A stretch of 64,000 bases of DNA from Amphiplicatus sp041740755 (GCA_041740755.1 JBGSLM010000089.1:1-64000), one strand, 5' to 3'. Positions 9,397 to 18,495 are shown, numbered from the stretch's first letter. Translations and numbers: made by a program. The notes: a model not told the origin generated them from the sequence alone.

Positions 9397-10581
9397 ATGT
9401 TCGCCGACTTAGCCGCACTCCAGCCTGACGCCCTGCTCGGGCTCACCAAGCTCTACAACGAGGATAAGAGGGCGAAGAAAATCGATCTCGGCGTCGGCGT
9501 ATTCAAGACGCCCGACAACAGAACGCCGGTAATGGAGGCGGTCAGCGCAGCGCAACGGCGTCTCGTTGAGCGCGAGACGACGAAGGTCTATCTTCCGCCC
9601 GAAGGCGCGCCTGGTTTCGGCGATGCGATCCGCGCGCTTGTTTTTGGCGATTCGATTTCAGTTGATCGCTGCGCGGTCGTTCAGACGCCGGGGGGATGCG
9701 GCGCATTGCGGGTCGGAGCGGACCTGTTGAAGCGCGCCGGCGCTGCTGGCGTCTCGATTGGGACGCCGACCTGGGCCAATCACAATCCGCTTTTGTCCGC
9801 TGCGGGGCTCAAGATTTCGATGATCCCCTATTATGACGCAAAGACCGGCGCGGTCGATTTCGACGCATTTTACGACGCCGCGGCAGAGCTCGGTCCGGCC
9901 GATGCGCTTTTGCTGCATGGCGGGTGCCATAACCCGACCGGCGCCGATCTCAGCCAGGCGCAGATCGATGCGATTGTCGACCTCGCCGTCGCCAAGGGTT
10001 TCCTTCCCTTCGTCGATTTCGCTTATCACGGTTTCGCAAAGGGGCTCGACGAAGACGCTTATCTCATCCGCCGGCTGGCTGCGAAGGCGCCGGAATTCAT
10101 CGTCACCTATTCCTGTTCAAAGAATTTCGGACTTTACCGAGAGCGGACGGGCGCTCTTATTCTCGTCGGGCCGAATGCGGACCGGGCCAATGCGATGAAG
10201 AGCCATGTCGTCAACATTGCCCGGCAGATCTATTCGATGTCGCCCGGCCATGGCGGCTTGCTGGTCGCCGATATTCTCGCAACGCCTGACCTTGCCCGCC
10301 AGTGGCGCACCGAACTCGAAGCGATGCGCAAGGCGGTCGTCGGAAACCGGCTGTTGCTTGTGAAGACGGCGGCCGAGCACCAGCTTGGCGGCAAACTGGA
10401 TCAGGTCGTGCGCCAGAACGGCATGTTCTCGCTGCTGCCGCTTTCCGATGCGCAGGTTCTGGCCTTGCGGGAAAAGCGCGGCATTTACATTGCGGGCGGC
10501 GGCCGCGCGAATTTGTGCGGCGTCAATGCGGGCAATGTCGGCCATCTTTGCGAGTCGCTCGCCGAAGTGATGGCGAGCTGA
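9397..10581 (+). CDS. tyrB: Aromatic amino acid / aspartate aminotransferase (class I)
   Basis: PLP-dependent aminotransferase of 394 residues in the AspC/TyrB subgroup Ia. Signatures include the N-terminal DPLLGL-like segment (LQPDALLGLTKLYNEDKR), HGGCHNPTGADLS, and the PLP lysine K242 in YSCSKNFGLYRERTG. It lies 14 bp downstream of indolepyruvate oxidoreductase on the same strand. The likely role is therefore deamination of Trp, Phe or Tyr to the aryl-pyruvate used by that enzyme. A purely aspartate-directed role is less likely, because another aspartate aminotransferase is encoded at 50923. Confidence 0.88.
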   Translation: MFADLAALQPDALLGLTKLYNEDKRAKKIDLGVGVFKTPDNRTPVMEAVSAAQRRLVERETTKVYLPPEGAPGFGDAIRALVFGDSISVDRCAVVQTPGGCGALRVGADLLKRAGAAGVSIGTPTWANHNPLLSAAGLKISMIPYYDAKTGAVDFDAFYDAAAELGPADALLLHGGCHNPTGADLSQAQIDAIVDLAVAKGFLPFVDFAYHGFAKGLDEDAYLIRRLAAKAPEFIVTYSCSKNFGLYRERTGALILVGPNADRANAMKSHVVNIARQIYSMSPGHGGLLVADILATPDLARQWRTELEAMRKAVVGNRLLLVKTAAEHQLGGKLDQVVRQNGMFSLLPLSDAQVLALREKRGIYIAGGGRANLCGVNAGNVGHLCESLAEVMAS

Positions 10582-10821
10582 ACTTACGATCGCAGGACGT
10601 TAAGCATGATTTCGCCGTGCCGTTCGCCAGTAAAGCGCGAGCGGGCGTTTGCTTTAAGTCACCGGCCAGCCGCAAGCGACCGAACCGGATCCCAACCAGA
10701 CTTGTCAAAGAGCCGGCATGCGCCGCTCTCGCGACGCTTGCCCGGCGTTTCAACGAGATGGGAGGTTCGGAAGCGCTTTCAAGCATCCGATTAGATGTAT
10801 TTGCGCGCCGGTTTTCGCCAA

Positions 10822-11994
10822 TCAGGCGAGCGCTGCTTTCAGCCGCGCAAGATCGTCATGGCGCGTCTCGATATCGTCTCGCTGTGCCGCCATTCTTAAA
10901 TCGCGCAGCATGGCGAGCGACCTGAGCAAAACGGGCAATGGCGGCCCGCTCGCCGTCACTTGCGACAATTTCGCCTGATCAAGTGCGACAGAAGGTTTCT
11001 CGATAAAGCGCGTAACCAGCATGTCGTGGTGTTGCGCAGCGGTGCGGCCATGCGCTTCAAGCACACGGATAAAGGCCGCCGCATTCTCGCGGAACCAGGG
11101 TTCTTTCTTCGCAGCCGGCGCGAGTTCAAGAAATATGTCGAGAAAATTGGGGCGGCGCATGCAATCGCGCAAAGATTCTTGGTCTTCCGGACGCATGAAC
11201 AGCATCTTGTCGACCAGAAGCTGCGAATAATAAGGATCGTTCGCCTGACAAAGCCCGGTCAAGAGGTCGATCTCATTGATGCCCGAAAAATCCCCGGCAT
11301 TCGCGCCGCGATATTCCTGCCGCCCGACGCGATACGGCTTGTAATAGGGGCGCACGCTGTAAAAAAACCGATCGATATCGAGCTGCGTGAAAAGCGCGTC
11401 ATTCCACTTCGCAACATCCTCAAGCGCCGCGACCGCATCGCCGAACAAGGTATGCGCGACGGGATGCGACACGCCGATCGGCGTAATGCGCATCAAAGCA
11501 TCGGCTGCGCGCTTATACGCGAAGATGCCGCGCGTGTTGTAATCTAGAAACAGCCTCTCGTCCTTCAGCCAGGTGAAGGATTTTGGCTGACCGTTTACGG
11601 CGGCGTTATGGGTTGAAAGATGGCTCGTCGCAAAACGCGGCACGACGCCGATCGAAGCGCCGATATGCATGCCGAGCGCCGACGCTTCATGGAAGGGCGA
11701 TTTTTCTTCGCGCGCCGGGTTCGTCAATTCATGACGGCGCAGCGCGGCAAGCCACAGACCAAGGTCTCCTAGCACGTCGAACGCGCTGTCGAACCCTTCA
11801 TCGGTGTTTCCTTCATCCCGCAAAGCGGCGACGAATTTGCGCCCTTCTTCGAAGATCGCCTTTTTCTGACCGTCGCCGACGCCGTCAACATTCGCGCGAT
11901 CTGCTTGCGCGAAATAAAGCTCTTCCAGCTCGGTATTGAAGTCGGCGAAGCGGCTTCTGATCCACCCGTCAAATTTCTCGACATTCCGGCTCAC
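10822..11994 (-). CDS. PrnB-like protein (DUF1864; haem dioxygenase superfamily)
   Basis: A 390-residue protein resembling the PrnB/DUF1864 family. PrnB rearranges chlorotryptophan in pyrrolnitrin synthesis and shares the fold of indoleamine and tryptophan 2,3-dioxygenases. Visible family-like segments are NVEKFDGWIRSRFADFN at the start, GINEIDLLTGLCQANDPYY near residue 239 and AHGRTAAQHHDMLV near 314-327. The paired His322-His323 are my candidates for the proximal haem ligand. No other prn gene is present. The gene is convergent with the aminotransferase and may act on tryptophan. The family assignment comes from memory of motifs; the substrate is unknown. Confidence 0.7.
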   Translation of the reverse strand: MSRNVEKFDGWIRSRFADFNTELEELYFAQADRANVDGVGDGQKKAIFEEGRKFVAALRDEGNTDEGFDSAFDVLGDLGLWLAALRRHELTNPAREEKSPFHEASALGMHIGASIGVVPRFATSHLSTHNAAVNGQPKSFTWLKDERLFLDYNTRGIFAYKRAADALMRITPIGVSHPVAHTLFGDAVAALEDVAKWNDALFTQLDIDRFFYSVRPYYKPYRVGRQEYRGANAGDFSGINEIDLLTGLCQANDPYYSQLLVDKMLFMRPEDQESLRDCMRRPNFLDIFLELAPAAKKEPWFRENAAAFIRVLEAHGRTAAQHHDMLVTRFIEKPSVALDQAKLSQVTASGPPLPVLLRSLAMLRDLRMAAQRDDIETRHDDLARLKAALA

Positions 11995-12088
11995 GGCTTC
12001 CGCCCTTTCGCTTCCGCGACGGGCCGAGTGTTATCGAAGATCGAAGGGCGGGTCCATGCGGCCCTGCCGCTTCGCGACCCTCGCGATT

Positions 12089-13177
12089 TTAATCCATGAT
12101 TTCCGCAAACGCCGCTCGAAACCGCTCCAGATCCGCCGGCGCGCCGACAGTAATGCGAAGAAAGTCCGGCATTCCATAGCCGCCAAGACCGCGAACCAGA
12201 ACGCCCCGTTCCGCGAGCCCTGATTCGACGGAAGCCGCCGTCCGGCTAGCGCCGCCGCCAAATCGTGCGGTGACAAAATTAGCCGCCGACGGAATAATCC
12301 ATAGGCCGCGGTCGGCGAGGAACTCGGCGAGCTTGGCGCGTTCTGTCACGACATAACGGATCGACTGCGCGAGAAATTCATCATCGCGCAACGCCGCAAT
12401 CGCCGCCGCCTGTCCCGGCCTCGTCGTATTGAACGGCGGCCGCACCCGCTCAAGCGCGGCAATCACATCGCGCGCGCCATATCCCCAGCCAATACGCAGG
12501 GCTGCAAGACCGAAGATCTTTGAAAATGTCTTCGTCACAAGAATGTTGGGCGCCGAGCACGCAAGCGAGAATTCATCGCAATAGTCTCCGCCATCCGCAA
12601 ATTCCGAATAGGCCCCGTCAATGACGAGCAAAATATCTGGGCGCAGATTGTCATGCAGTCGTTTAATCTCGCTGAAAGAAATGACGCTGCCTGTCGGATT
12701 TGCCGGATTTGCGATGAAGACGATACGCGTTCTCGCATCGACTGCGCTGAGCAGCGCGTCCACATCGACATGAAAATTCTTCTCCGCCGCGTTGAGCATG
12801 ACGCCGCCAGCCGCCTGAACCGCAATCGCCCAGGCGGCGAAACCAAATTGCGGCTGAATGGCGTTGTCGCCGGGACTTAGATATGTCTGGCAGGCGAGCG
12901 TGAAAATCTCGTCTGATCCTGCGCCGAAGACAATGCGATCTGGTTGAAGCCCATATTTCGCAGATACTGCCGCCCGAAGGGCTTGCGCCTGCATATCCGG
13001 ATAAAGGCTAAGGTCCGACACGGCGTCGAGATAGGCTCTGGTCGCGAGGGGACTGCAACCGAGCGCATTTTCATTGGCGCTTAGTTTGGCGGGACGCGCC
13101 TGCCCCGCGACGCCCGATTTCCCCGGCGTATAGGCGGGAATGTCGAGCACGCCCGGTTTCGGCTTCGGCCCGGTCAT
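12089..13177 (-). CDS. hisC: Histidinol-phosphate aminotransferase
   Basis: PLP enzyme that converts imidazole-acetol phosphate and glutamate to histidinol phosphate; 362 residues, normal length. All active-site elements are present: GAGSDEIF near 86, NPANPTG near 157, VIDGAYSEF near 185 and the PLP lysine K220 in TKTFSKIFGLAALRIGW. It is the last gene of the his operon and its start overlaps the hisIE stop by 4 nt. It is clearly the catalytic HisC, in contrast to the degenerate copy fused to HisB at 15860. Confidence 0.95.
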   Translation of the reverse strand: MTGPKPKPGVLDIPAYTPGKSGVAGQARPAKLSANENALGCSPLATRAYLDAVSDLSLYPDMQAQALRAAVSAKYGLQPDRIVFGAGSDEIFTLACQTYLSPGDNAIQPQFGFAAWAIAVQAAGGVMLNAAEKNFHVDVDALLSAVDARTRIVFIANPANPTGSVISFSEIKRLHDNLRPDILLVIDGAYSEFADGGDYCDEFSLACSAPNILVTKTFSKIFGLAALRIGWGYGARDVIAALERVRPPFNTTRPGQAAAIAALRDDEFLAQSIRYVVTERAKLAEFLADRGLWIIPSAANFVTARFGGGASRTAASVESGLAERGVLVRGLGGYGMPDFLRITVGAPADLERFRAAFAEIMD

Positions 13178-13794
13178 GCCCTGGTCCCTTTGGCGCGCGC
13201 ATCAAGCACGTCGGTCACGTCACTGAACGATGCGCCGCGCGCATGGAGAAGAACAGCGAGGTGATAGAGAAGATCGGCGGCTTCGCTGCAAAGCTCTTCC
13301 TTCCCGCCAGCAGCCCCTGCGAGCGCACATTCGACGCCTTCTTCACCGACTTTCTGCGCGATGCGTTTGACGCCAGACGCAAGAAGCTTCGCCGTCCAGC
13401 TTTGCTCCGGCGCTTCCTGCGCGCGAAGGGCGATCGTTCGTTCAAGCGCGCCAAGCCGTCCAAGGCCCGGCGCATCGGCCGAGCCAAAGCAGCTCGGATT
13501 GTTGAGATGACACGCCGGACCTTTCGGCTCGACCATCAGCAAGATCGTGTCGTCGTCGCAATCGGCAGTGACGGATGCGACCGTCAGGCGGTTGCCCGAT
13601 GTCTCGCCCTTTCGCCAGCGGCCGCCGCGCGAACGCGAGAAGAACGTCGCCTCGCCGCTTTCAAGCGTCTCGCGCAGCGCCGCCCTGTCCATATAAGCGA
13701 GCATCAGCACCTGCAGCGTCTTCGCGTCCTGCACAATCGCAGGGACGAGGCCGCCGCCTTTTTCAAAATCGATCGACTCTTCAACGATGCTCAT
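13174..13794 (-). CDS. hisIE: Bifunctional phosphoribosyl-AMP cyclohydrolase / phosphoribosyl-ATP pyrophosphatase
   Basis: Fused HisI and HisE, catalysing steps 2 and 3 of histidine synthesis; 206 residues. The N-terminal HisI half (about 1-110) has metal-binding CDDDTILL and CHLNNPSCF. The C-terminal HisE half (about 112-206) has KVGEEGVECAL and the ADLLYHLAVLL helix with the catalytic acidic residues. Four-nt overlaps with hisF upstream and hisC downstream point to translational coupling. Many alphaproteobacteria carry hisI and hisE separately, so the fusion and its place inside the operon are mildly unusual. Confidence 0.95.
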   Translation of the reverse strand: MSIVEESIDFEKGGGLVPAIVQDAKTLQVLMLAYMDRAALRETLESGEATFFSRSRGGRWRKGETSGNRLTVASVTADCDDDTILLMVEPKGPACHLNNPSCFGSADAPGLGRLGALERTIALRAQEAPEQSWTAKLLASGVKRIAQKVGEEGVECALAGAAGGKEELCSEAADLLYHLAVLLHARGASFSDVTDVLDARAKGTRA

Positions 13795-14558
13795 AGCCTG
13801 ACCTCGATCCCGGCGGCATCGACCGCTCTCTTCACGTCGCCAATTGTCGCTTCGCGCCGGTGAAACATGCCGGCGGCGAGGGCTCCCGAAACATCCGCGC
13901 GCTGTAACACGTCGACAAAATGCGATGGCGCGCCTGCGCCGCCTGAAGCGACCAGCGGGATCGAAAGGCGCGCCCGCGCCGCTGCAAGCTGTTCGATATC
14001 GAAGCCGGTTCGCACGCCATCGCTGTCCATGCAGTTGAGAACGATCTCGCCCGCGCCTCGATCTTGAGCTTCGACAATCCAGTCGAGCGTCAGGCGCTGG
14101 GTCTGCCGGATTGTCGTTTCAGCGCCTGTGAACTGGAACGGGCGCCACTCGCCGTCGATCATGCGGCTGTCGACGCCGACAACGACGCATTGCGAACCGG
14201 CGACTTCGGCGAGCTCGCCGATGAATTCCGGCCGCGTGAGCGCGGGCGAATTGATCGAGACCTTGTCAGCGCCGCTGTCGAGGCATGCGACCGCATGCTC
14301 GACCGATCTTATGCCGCCAGCAACGCAAAGCGGTATGTCGAGCGAACGGGCGACCCCTGATAACCATGCGTAGTCGATCGTTCGCGCCTCGGCGGACGCC
14401 GCGATGTCATAAATGACAATCTCATCGGCTCCTTCGTCGCGATAGCGTTGAGCAAGCTCGACGGGATCGCCCATGTCTTCATGACCGACGAACTTCACGC
14501 CTTTGACGACGCGCCCGCCTTTAACGTCGAGACAAGCGATGATGCGCTTAGCCGCCAA
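13791..14558 (-). CDS. hisF: Imidazole glycerol phosphate synthase, cyclase subunit
   Basis: Cyclase half of the HisHF synthase, a (beta/alpha)8 barrel of 255 residues that converts PRFAR and HisH-derived ammonia to IGP and AICAR. The catalytic Asp lies in ACLDVKGGRVVKG at the N-terminus, and the VGVDSRMIDGEW, LNCMDSDGVRTGFD and VASGGAGA loops are present. The start is the TTG at 14558, preceded by GGAGG at 6 nt. It lies 11 nt inside the end of hisA. An in-frame ATG upstream would add 28 non-conserved residues. Confidence 0.95.
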   Translation of the reverse strand: MAAKRIIACLDVKGGRVVKGVKFVGHEDMGDPVELAQRYRDEGADEIVIYDIAASAEARTIDYAWLSGVARSLDIPLCVAGGIRSVEHAVACLDSGADKVSINSPALTRPEFIGELAEVAGSQCVVVGVDSRMIDGEWRPFQFTGAETTIRQTQRLTLDWIVEAQDRGAGEIVLNCMDSDGVRTGFDIEQLAAARARLSIPLVASGGAGAPSHFVDVLQRADVSGALAAGMFHRREATIGDVKRAVDAAGIEVRL

Positions 14559-15273
14559 GAGCGTCCTCCAGCGAGAATTTCTTTTCGTAAAGTGCGCGAC
14601 CGACAATCGCTGCGCTCGCACCCGCGGCGCGCAGCGCCGCAAGATCGGCGAGCGAGGAAACGCCGCCAGACGCCTGCACTTCGAAATCAGGGCGTGACGA
14701 CAAAATCGACTGGAGAAGGTCGAAATTTGGTCCAGTCAGAGCGCCATCCCGTGAAATGTCCGTGACGAGAACGTGTTTCAGCCCGCCAGCGGCATAGGCG
14801 GCAAGCGCGTCATCAAGCGCGACGCCGCCGTCCTTTGTCCAGCCATCCAGCGAGATTCGGTATTCGCCGTCTTCGCCGACGCGCACGTCGAATGCGCAGC
14901 AGATTTTCTCCCGCCCGAACTCGGCGATCCAGAGATTGACGTCGGCGGGCGAGCGAACCGCAGCTGACCCGATGACGGCGCGTTCAACGCCCATATCGAA
15001 CATCGCGGATATGTCGTCGCGCGTCCTGACGCCGCCTCCGCATTGAAGGCGTATCCTCGACGATGCGGCCAGTTTTCCAATCAACGAAGACTGTCTGCGT
15101 GCGCCCGACTTTGCGCCATCGAGATCGACAATATGAACCCAAGATGCGCCCGCTCGCTCAAACTCGGCGAGTTGGTCCATTGGGTCGCCATAGCACGTCG
15201 CCTGATCGAACTCGCCGCGCAACAAGCGAACGCATCGTCCGTCAATGAGATCGATAGCCGGGATGATCAGCAT
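14548..15273 (-). CDS. hisA: ProFAR isomerase
   Basis: Amadori isomerisation of ProFAR to PRFAR, a HisF-like barrel of 241 residues. The catalytic Asp is in IIPAIDLIDGRCVRL at the N-terminus and the second Asp is in VLVTDISRDGALTGPN. CGGGVRTRDD forms the phosphate-binding loop. The ATG at 15273 begins the conserved MLIIPAIDL and overlaps the hisH stop by 7 nt. The gene lies in the usual hisH-hisA-hisF order. Confidence 0.96.
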   Translation of the reverse strand: MLIIPAIDLIDGRCVRLLRGEFDQATCYGDPMDQLAEFERAGASWVHIVDLDGAKSGARRQSSLIGKLAASSRIRLQCGGGVRTRDDISAMFDMGVERAVIGSAAVRSPADVNLWIAEFGREKICCAFDVRVGEDGEYRISLDGWTKDGGVALDDALAAYAAGGLKHVLVTDISRDGALTGPNFDLLQSILSSRPDFEVQASGGVSSLADLAALRAAGASAAIVGRALYEKKFSLEDALGG

Positions 15274-15863
15274 GTCAATGACAGGAAGTTTGAGAGAATC
15301 CGCGCGCCAACGGCGCCTGACCGCTCCGGGTGGAACTGGCAACCGTAGAAGTTTCCCTTCGCGACCACGGCGGCGAATTCAACTCCATATTCGGCGGTCG
15401 CAATCGTCGAGTTGTTGACGGGGCAGGCGTAGGAATGGACGAAATAAAAGTAATCGCCCTCGCTAACTCCATCGAGAAGCGGATGTGCGCAAGGCGCACC
15501 GATGCGCGTCCACCCGACATGCGGAATTGGCCGGGCAGAAGCGCCTTCAAGCTTCTTCACGACGCCCGGAATGAGGCCGAGCGCCGGCGCAGCGCCCTCC
15601 TCGCTCCGCTCAAAAAGAATTTGCTGCCCTAGGCAAATGCCGAGAACCGGCCGTTCTGAACGGATGATTGCGTCGCGAACGCCCGCCGCGTCGATCCTGG
15701 ACAGGGCGAAGGCGGCGGCGCCGACGCCTGGCAGGATGATGCGATCGGCTTGCGCGATTTCCCCCGCGTTCGACGCCAATGCCGCCTTCGCCCCAAGCCG
15801 CTCCAGCGCGAACATGACGGATGCGGTGTTGCCGACGCCGATATTGATTACCGCAACGGTCAC
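15267..15863 (-). CDS. hisH: Imidazole glycerol phosphate synthase, glutamine amidotransferase subunit
   Basis: Class I glutaminase that feeds ammonia to HisF; 198 residues. The nucleophile Cys is in GICLGQQILFE, the oxyanion segment is near LPGVGAA, and the C-terminal His-Glu pair is in CQFHPERSG. The start overlaps the end of the upstream hisB-fusion gene by 4 nt, and the end overlaps hisA by 7 nt. Confidence 0.96.
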   Translation of the reverse strand: MTVAVINIGVGNTASVMFALERLGAKAALASNAGEIAQADRIILPGVGAAAFALSRIDAAGVRDAIIRSERPVLGICLGQQILFERSEEGAAPALGLIPGVVKKLEGASARPIPHVGWTRIGAPCAHPLLDGVSEGDYFYFVHSYACPVNNSTIATAEYGVEFAAVVAKGNFYGCQFHPERSGAVGARILSNFLSLTC

Positions 15864-17218
15864 AGCACGCCCTTCGTGGACGGCGTCACGTCGCTTTCGA
15901 TCCTGACCGCCTGCCGCAGGGCGCGCCCGAACGCTTTGTAACAGGCTTCGGTCTTGTGATGATCGTTGTCGCCTTTAACCGACAGATGGATTGCCGCGCC
16001 AAGGCTTTGCGCGAGAGAACGGAACACATGCTCCGTCATTTCCGTCGGATAGTCGCCAATCAACGGCGCGGTGAACGAGCCGTCGAATACAAGATACGGA
16101 CGCCCGCCGAGATCTATCGAAATCTGCGCCTCAGCCTCATCCATCGGAAGCAGGAATCCAAAGCGGGCAATCCCCCGCCGTGCGCCGAGTGCCTGCGACA
16201 ACGCCTGACCGAATGCGATCGCGCAATCTTCAATGGTGTGATGGGCATCGACCTTAAGATCGCCTTTGCAGGAAAGAGCGACTGAAATCCCCGCATGATG
16301 CGCGATCTGCGTCATCATGTGATCGAGGAACCCAACGCCTGTCGATATTTCGATCTGGCCGCTGCGGTCGAGATCGACGATCGCCGCTATCTTCGTTTCA
16401 GCGGTCTCACGCACAATCTCACCAGCGCGCGGTTCTTGCATTTTTTCGACGGCGTCGAAGGCGAGCAAAATTCGCTCAATTTTTTCGCCGGGAACAAGGC
16501 GGAGTTTCACCGTTCCGCCTGACGCGGGTTCGGCTTTTATCTTCCAAGCGCGAGCTTTTGCGAGAAAACTGACGGCGTCGACAGGCTCGACAAGGACTGC
16601 CGCGCGATCCAATTCACGCGCGGATGCGACCTCTTTTGATCGCGCGACCCCTTCGGCCAGCCTCGCGCGGTCGCGTCTGAGATTGGCGATCCGCATCTTC
16701 GCAGCGGGAAGCCGTGACGGATCGAGCGTATTTAGCGCCGCTCTCTCAATAATCGGCGGAATGGCGGCCGGCTCAAGCACAGCCGACAGGCGGTCGATCA
16801 GCGCCGGTTTTGCAATTAACGCAGCGCAAGGTTCTTCCTTCAATCCATAAGCGTATGCGAGGCTTCGAATGACGATGATATTTACCGCAGCATAGATCTG
16901 GGAGCGCTTATCCGAATACTCTATTTCGCTCTCATCAATGATTGTAAGTGCTGTCTCTGGTCCGGAAATAACGCCGTCGAACGGGCAAAAGACCGCCGCA
17001 CTCTCGCGCGTCGGCTGTTCGCTGAAGTTCAAGCCGTAGATGGCGGCAAGTCGCTCTAATTCCGGCGAGCGCGCGCCGGCAATTTCCGATCCCCCGCTCA
17101 GTTTTATGGAGCGGATGACCAATTCCTGCCCATGCAATACGCCTCGCACGGGCAAAATCTCCGCTGCGTCGACGCCGTAAATCTCTGAAAAGCGCAATCG
17201 AAGAGCGTTGCTGATCAT
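15860..17218 (-). CDS. hisB: HisB (IGP dehydratase) with N-terminal degenerate HisC-like domain
   Basis: A 452-residue chain. Residues ~263-452 are a complete imidazoleglycerol-phosphate dehydratase with both Mn-binding repeats (GFLDHMM 297-303, DAHHTIED 324-331, TEHVF 395-399, GDNDHHKTEA 416-425). Residues ~1-260 align by eye with aminotransferases of the HisC type: LRLRFSEIYGVDAAEIL, IIDESEIEYS (HisC VVDEAYIEF) and SLAYAYGL (HisC TLSKAYGL). The PLP lysine position is Tyr122, the PLP-contacting Tyr of DEAY is Glu98, and the NPxNPTG loop reads CPFDGVISG. The N-domain therefore cannot be a working aminotransferase. It may be structural or regulatory, perhaps a scaffold for true HisC. It overlaps hisD and hisH by 4 nt each. 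Confidence 0.9.
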   Translation of the reverse strand: MISNALRLRFSEIYGVDAAEILPVRGVLHGQELVIRSIKLSGGSEIAGARSPELERLAAIYGLNFSEQPTRESAAVFCPFDGVISGPETALTIIDESEIEYSDKRSQIYAAVNIIVIRSLAYAYGLKEEPCAALIAKPALIDRLSAVLEPAAIPPIIERAALNTLDPSRLPAAKMRIANLRRDRARLAEGVARSKEVASARELDRAAVLVEPVDAVSFLAKARAWKIKAEPASGGTVKLRLVPGEKIERILLAFDAVEKMQEPRAGEIVRETAETKIAAIVDLDRSGQIEISTGVGFLDHMMTQIAHHAGISVALSCKGDLKVDAHHTIEDCAIAFGQALSQALGARRGIARFGFLLPMDEAEAQISIDLGGRPYLVFDGSFTAPLIGDYPTEMTEHVFRSLAQSLGAAIHLSVKGDNDHHKTEACYKAFGRALRQAVRIESDVTPSTKGVL

Positions 17219-18495
17219 AAGCGCCGCTCCGCACTGCGCGCGTGCGCTTCAAGGCCTTCAAGACGCGCAAGGCGCGCGGTCGGCGCGGCAAGCGATGCGG
17301 CGCCTGCTTTGCTGATGCGTTGCACCGAAACGCTCTTCATGAAGGACGCGGTCGTCACGCCGCCATGGGCGCGCGCGGCGCCATCAGTCGGCAGAACATG
17401 GCTTGGTCCGCAGATGTAATCGCCAAACGCTTCGGCGCTATAGCCGCCGGTAAAGATCGCGCCTGCATTTTCAATTTGCTCCGACAGCGCGTCCGCGCCG
17501 TCTGTGTGCAGCGCAAGATGTTCCGCCGCATAGGCGTTCGCAACCGCAGCCGCCTCTTCGAGGTTCCTGACAACAATCGCCTTCGATTGCGAAAGCGCCG
17601 ATTCAGCAATCGCTCGCCGCGGCAGATCTGCGAGGAGCGCTGCAAGTTCACTTCCGACTCGCGCGGCCATCTCCGTCGATGTCGTTATCAAAATAACCTG
17701 AGCGTCCGCATCGTGCTCCGCCTGTCCAAGGAGGTCGGCGGCGACAATTGCCGCATCGGCAGCCTTATCGGCGATCACCATCAACTCGCTTGGCCCCGCA
17801 GGAAGATCGACCGCAGCGAGCCCTCTTGCCGCGACCTGACGTTTTGCTTCTGCGACATAAGCGTTGCCGGGACCGAATATCTTGTCGGCTTTCGGCAGCA
17901 GAACGCCAAGGGCGAGCGCCCCAATCGCCTGCGCGCCGCCGACAAGCCACAAAGCATCAAGTCCGCAAAGCGCCGCTGCAGCGATCATCGGCGGGCTCGC
18001 GCCGCCATCGCGCGCCGGCGGCGTCACCGCAATTCGCAACCTTACGCCAGCAGCCTCAGCAGGCAGAGCAAGCATCAACAGAGTGGAAAATAAAGGCGCC
18101 GTGCCGCCCGGCGCGTAAAGCCCGCAGGCAGGAATGGCTCGATAAATCCTGCGGCATTCAAGGCCGAAATCGAAGCGTACAAACTGATCATCGGGGCGCG
18201 TCGCGATATGATAGCGCCGGATGTTTTCAGCGGCGCGTTCAAGCGCCGCGAGATCGTCACGGTCGAGCGCCGCTCGCGCCCTGTCAACAAACGCGGCAGT
18301 CAAAGAGAGCCGTTCCGGCGCCCGGCGATCGAGCTTCAATGACCATTCGTAAAGCGCATCGACGCCGCGTGACTCGATAGCGCCGAGTATATCGCTCACC
18401 GTCGCCGAAAGCGCCGGATCAGTTCGCCATGGCGGACGCGTAAGCGCTGCCGTCCGCTCCGTTTCGGACAAATCGCTCCAGATAATCGTCTTCAC
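17215..18495 (-). CDS. hisD: Histidinol dehydrogenase
   Basis: Four-electron, NAD- and Zn-dependent oxidation of histidinol to histidine; 426 residues. Seen motifs are CGLYAPGGTAPLFSTLLM in the mid N-part, FGPGNAYVAEAKRQV, DLPAGPSELMVIAD, GQAEHDADAQ with Zn ligands, the catalytic AEHLALHTD, and GPSHVLPT. The gene starts 7 nt after hisG and overlaps the hisB-fusion start by 4 nt. Confidence 0.96.
   Translation of the reverse strand: MKTIIWSDLSETERTAALTRPPWRTDPALSATVSDILGAIESRGVDALYEWSLKLDRRAPERLSLTAAFVDRARAALDRDDLAALERAAENIRRYHIATRPDDQFVRFDFGLECRRIYRAIPACGLYAPGGTAPLFSTLLMLALPAEAAGVRLRIAVTPPARDGGASPPMIAAAALCGLDALWLVGGAQAIGALALGVLLPKADKIFGPGNAYVAEAKRQVAARGLAAVDLPAGPSELMVIADKAADAAIVAADLLGQAEHDADAQVILITTSTEMAARVGSELAALLADLPRRAIAESALSQSKAIVVRNLEEAAAVANAYAAEHLALHTDGADALSEQIENAGAIFTGGYSAEAFGDYICGPSHVLPTDGAARAHGGVTTASFMKSVSVQRISKAGAASLAAPTARLARLEGLEAHARSAERRL

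Noticed and set aside
10960..11547. 195-codon + strand ORF opposite the PrnB-like gene
   Set aside because: The minus-strand protein has a clear family pattern and fills the region; the + frame is basic and featureless.
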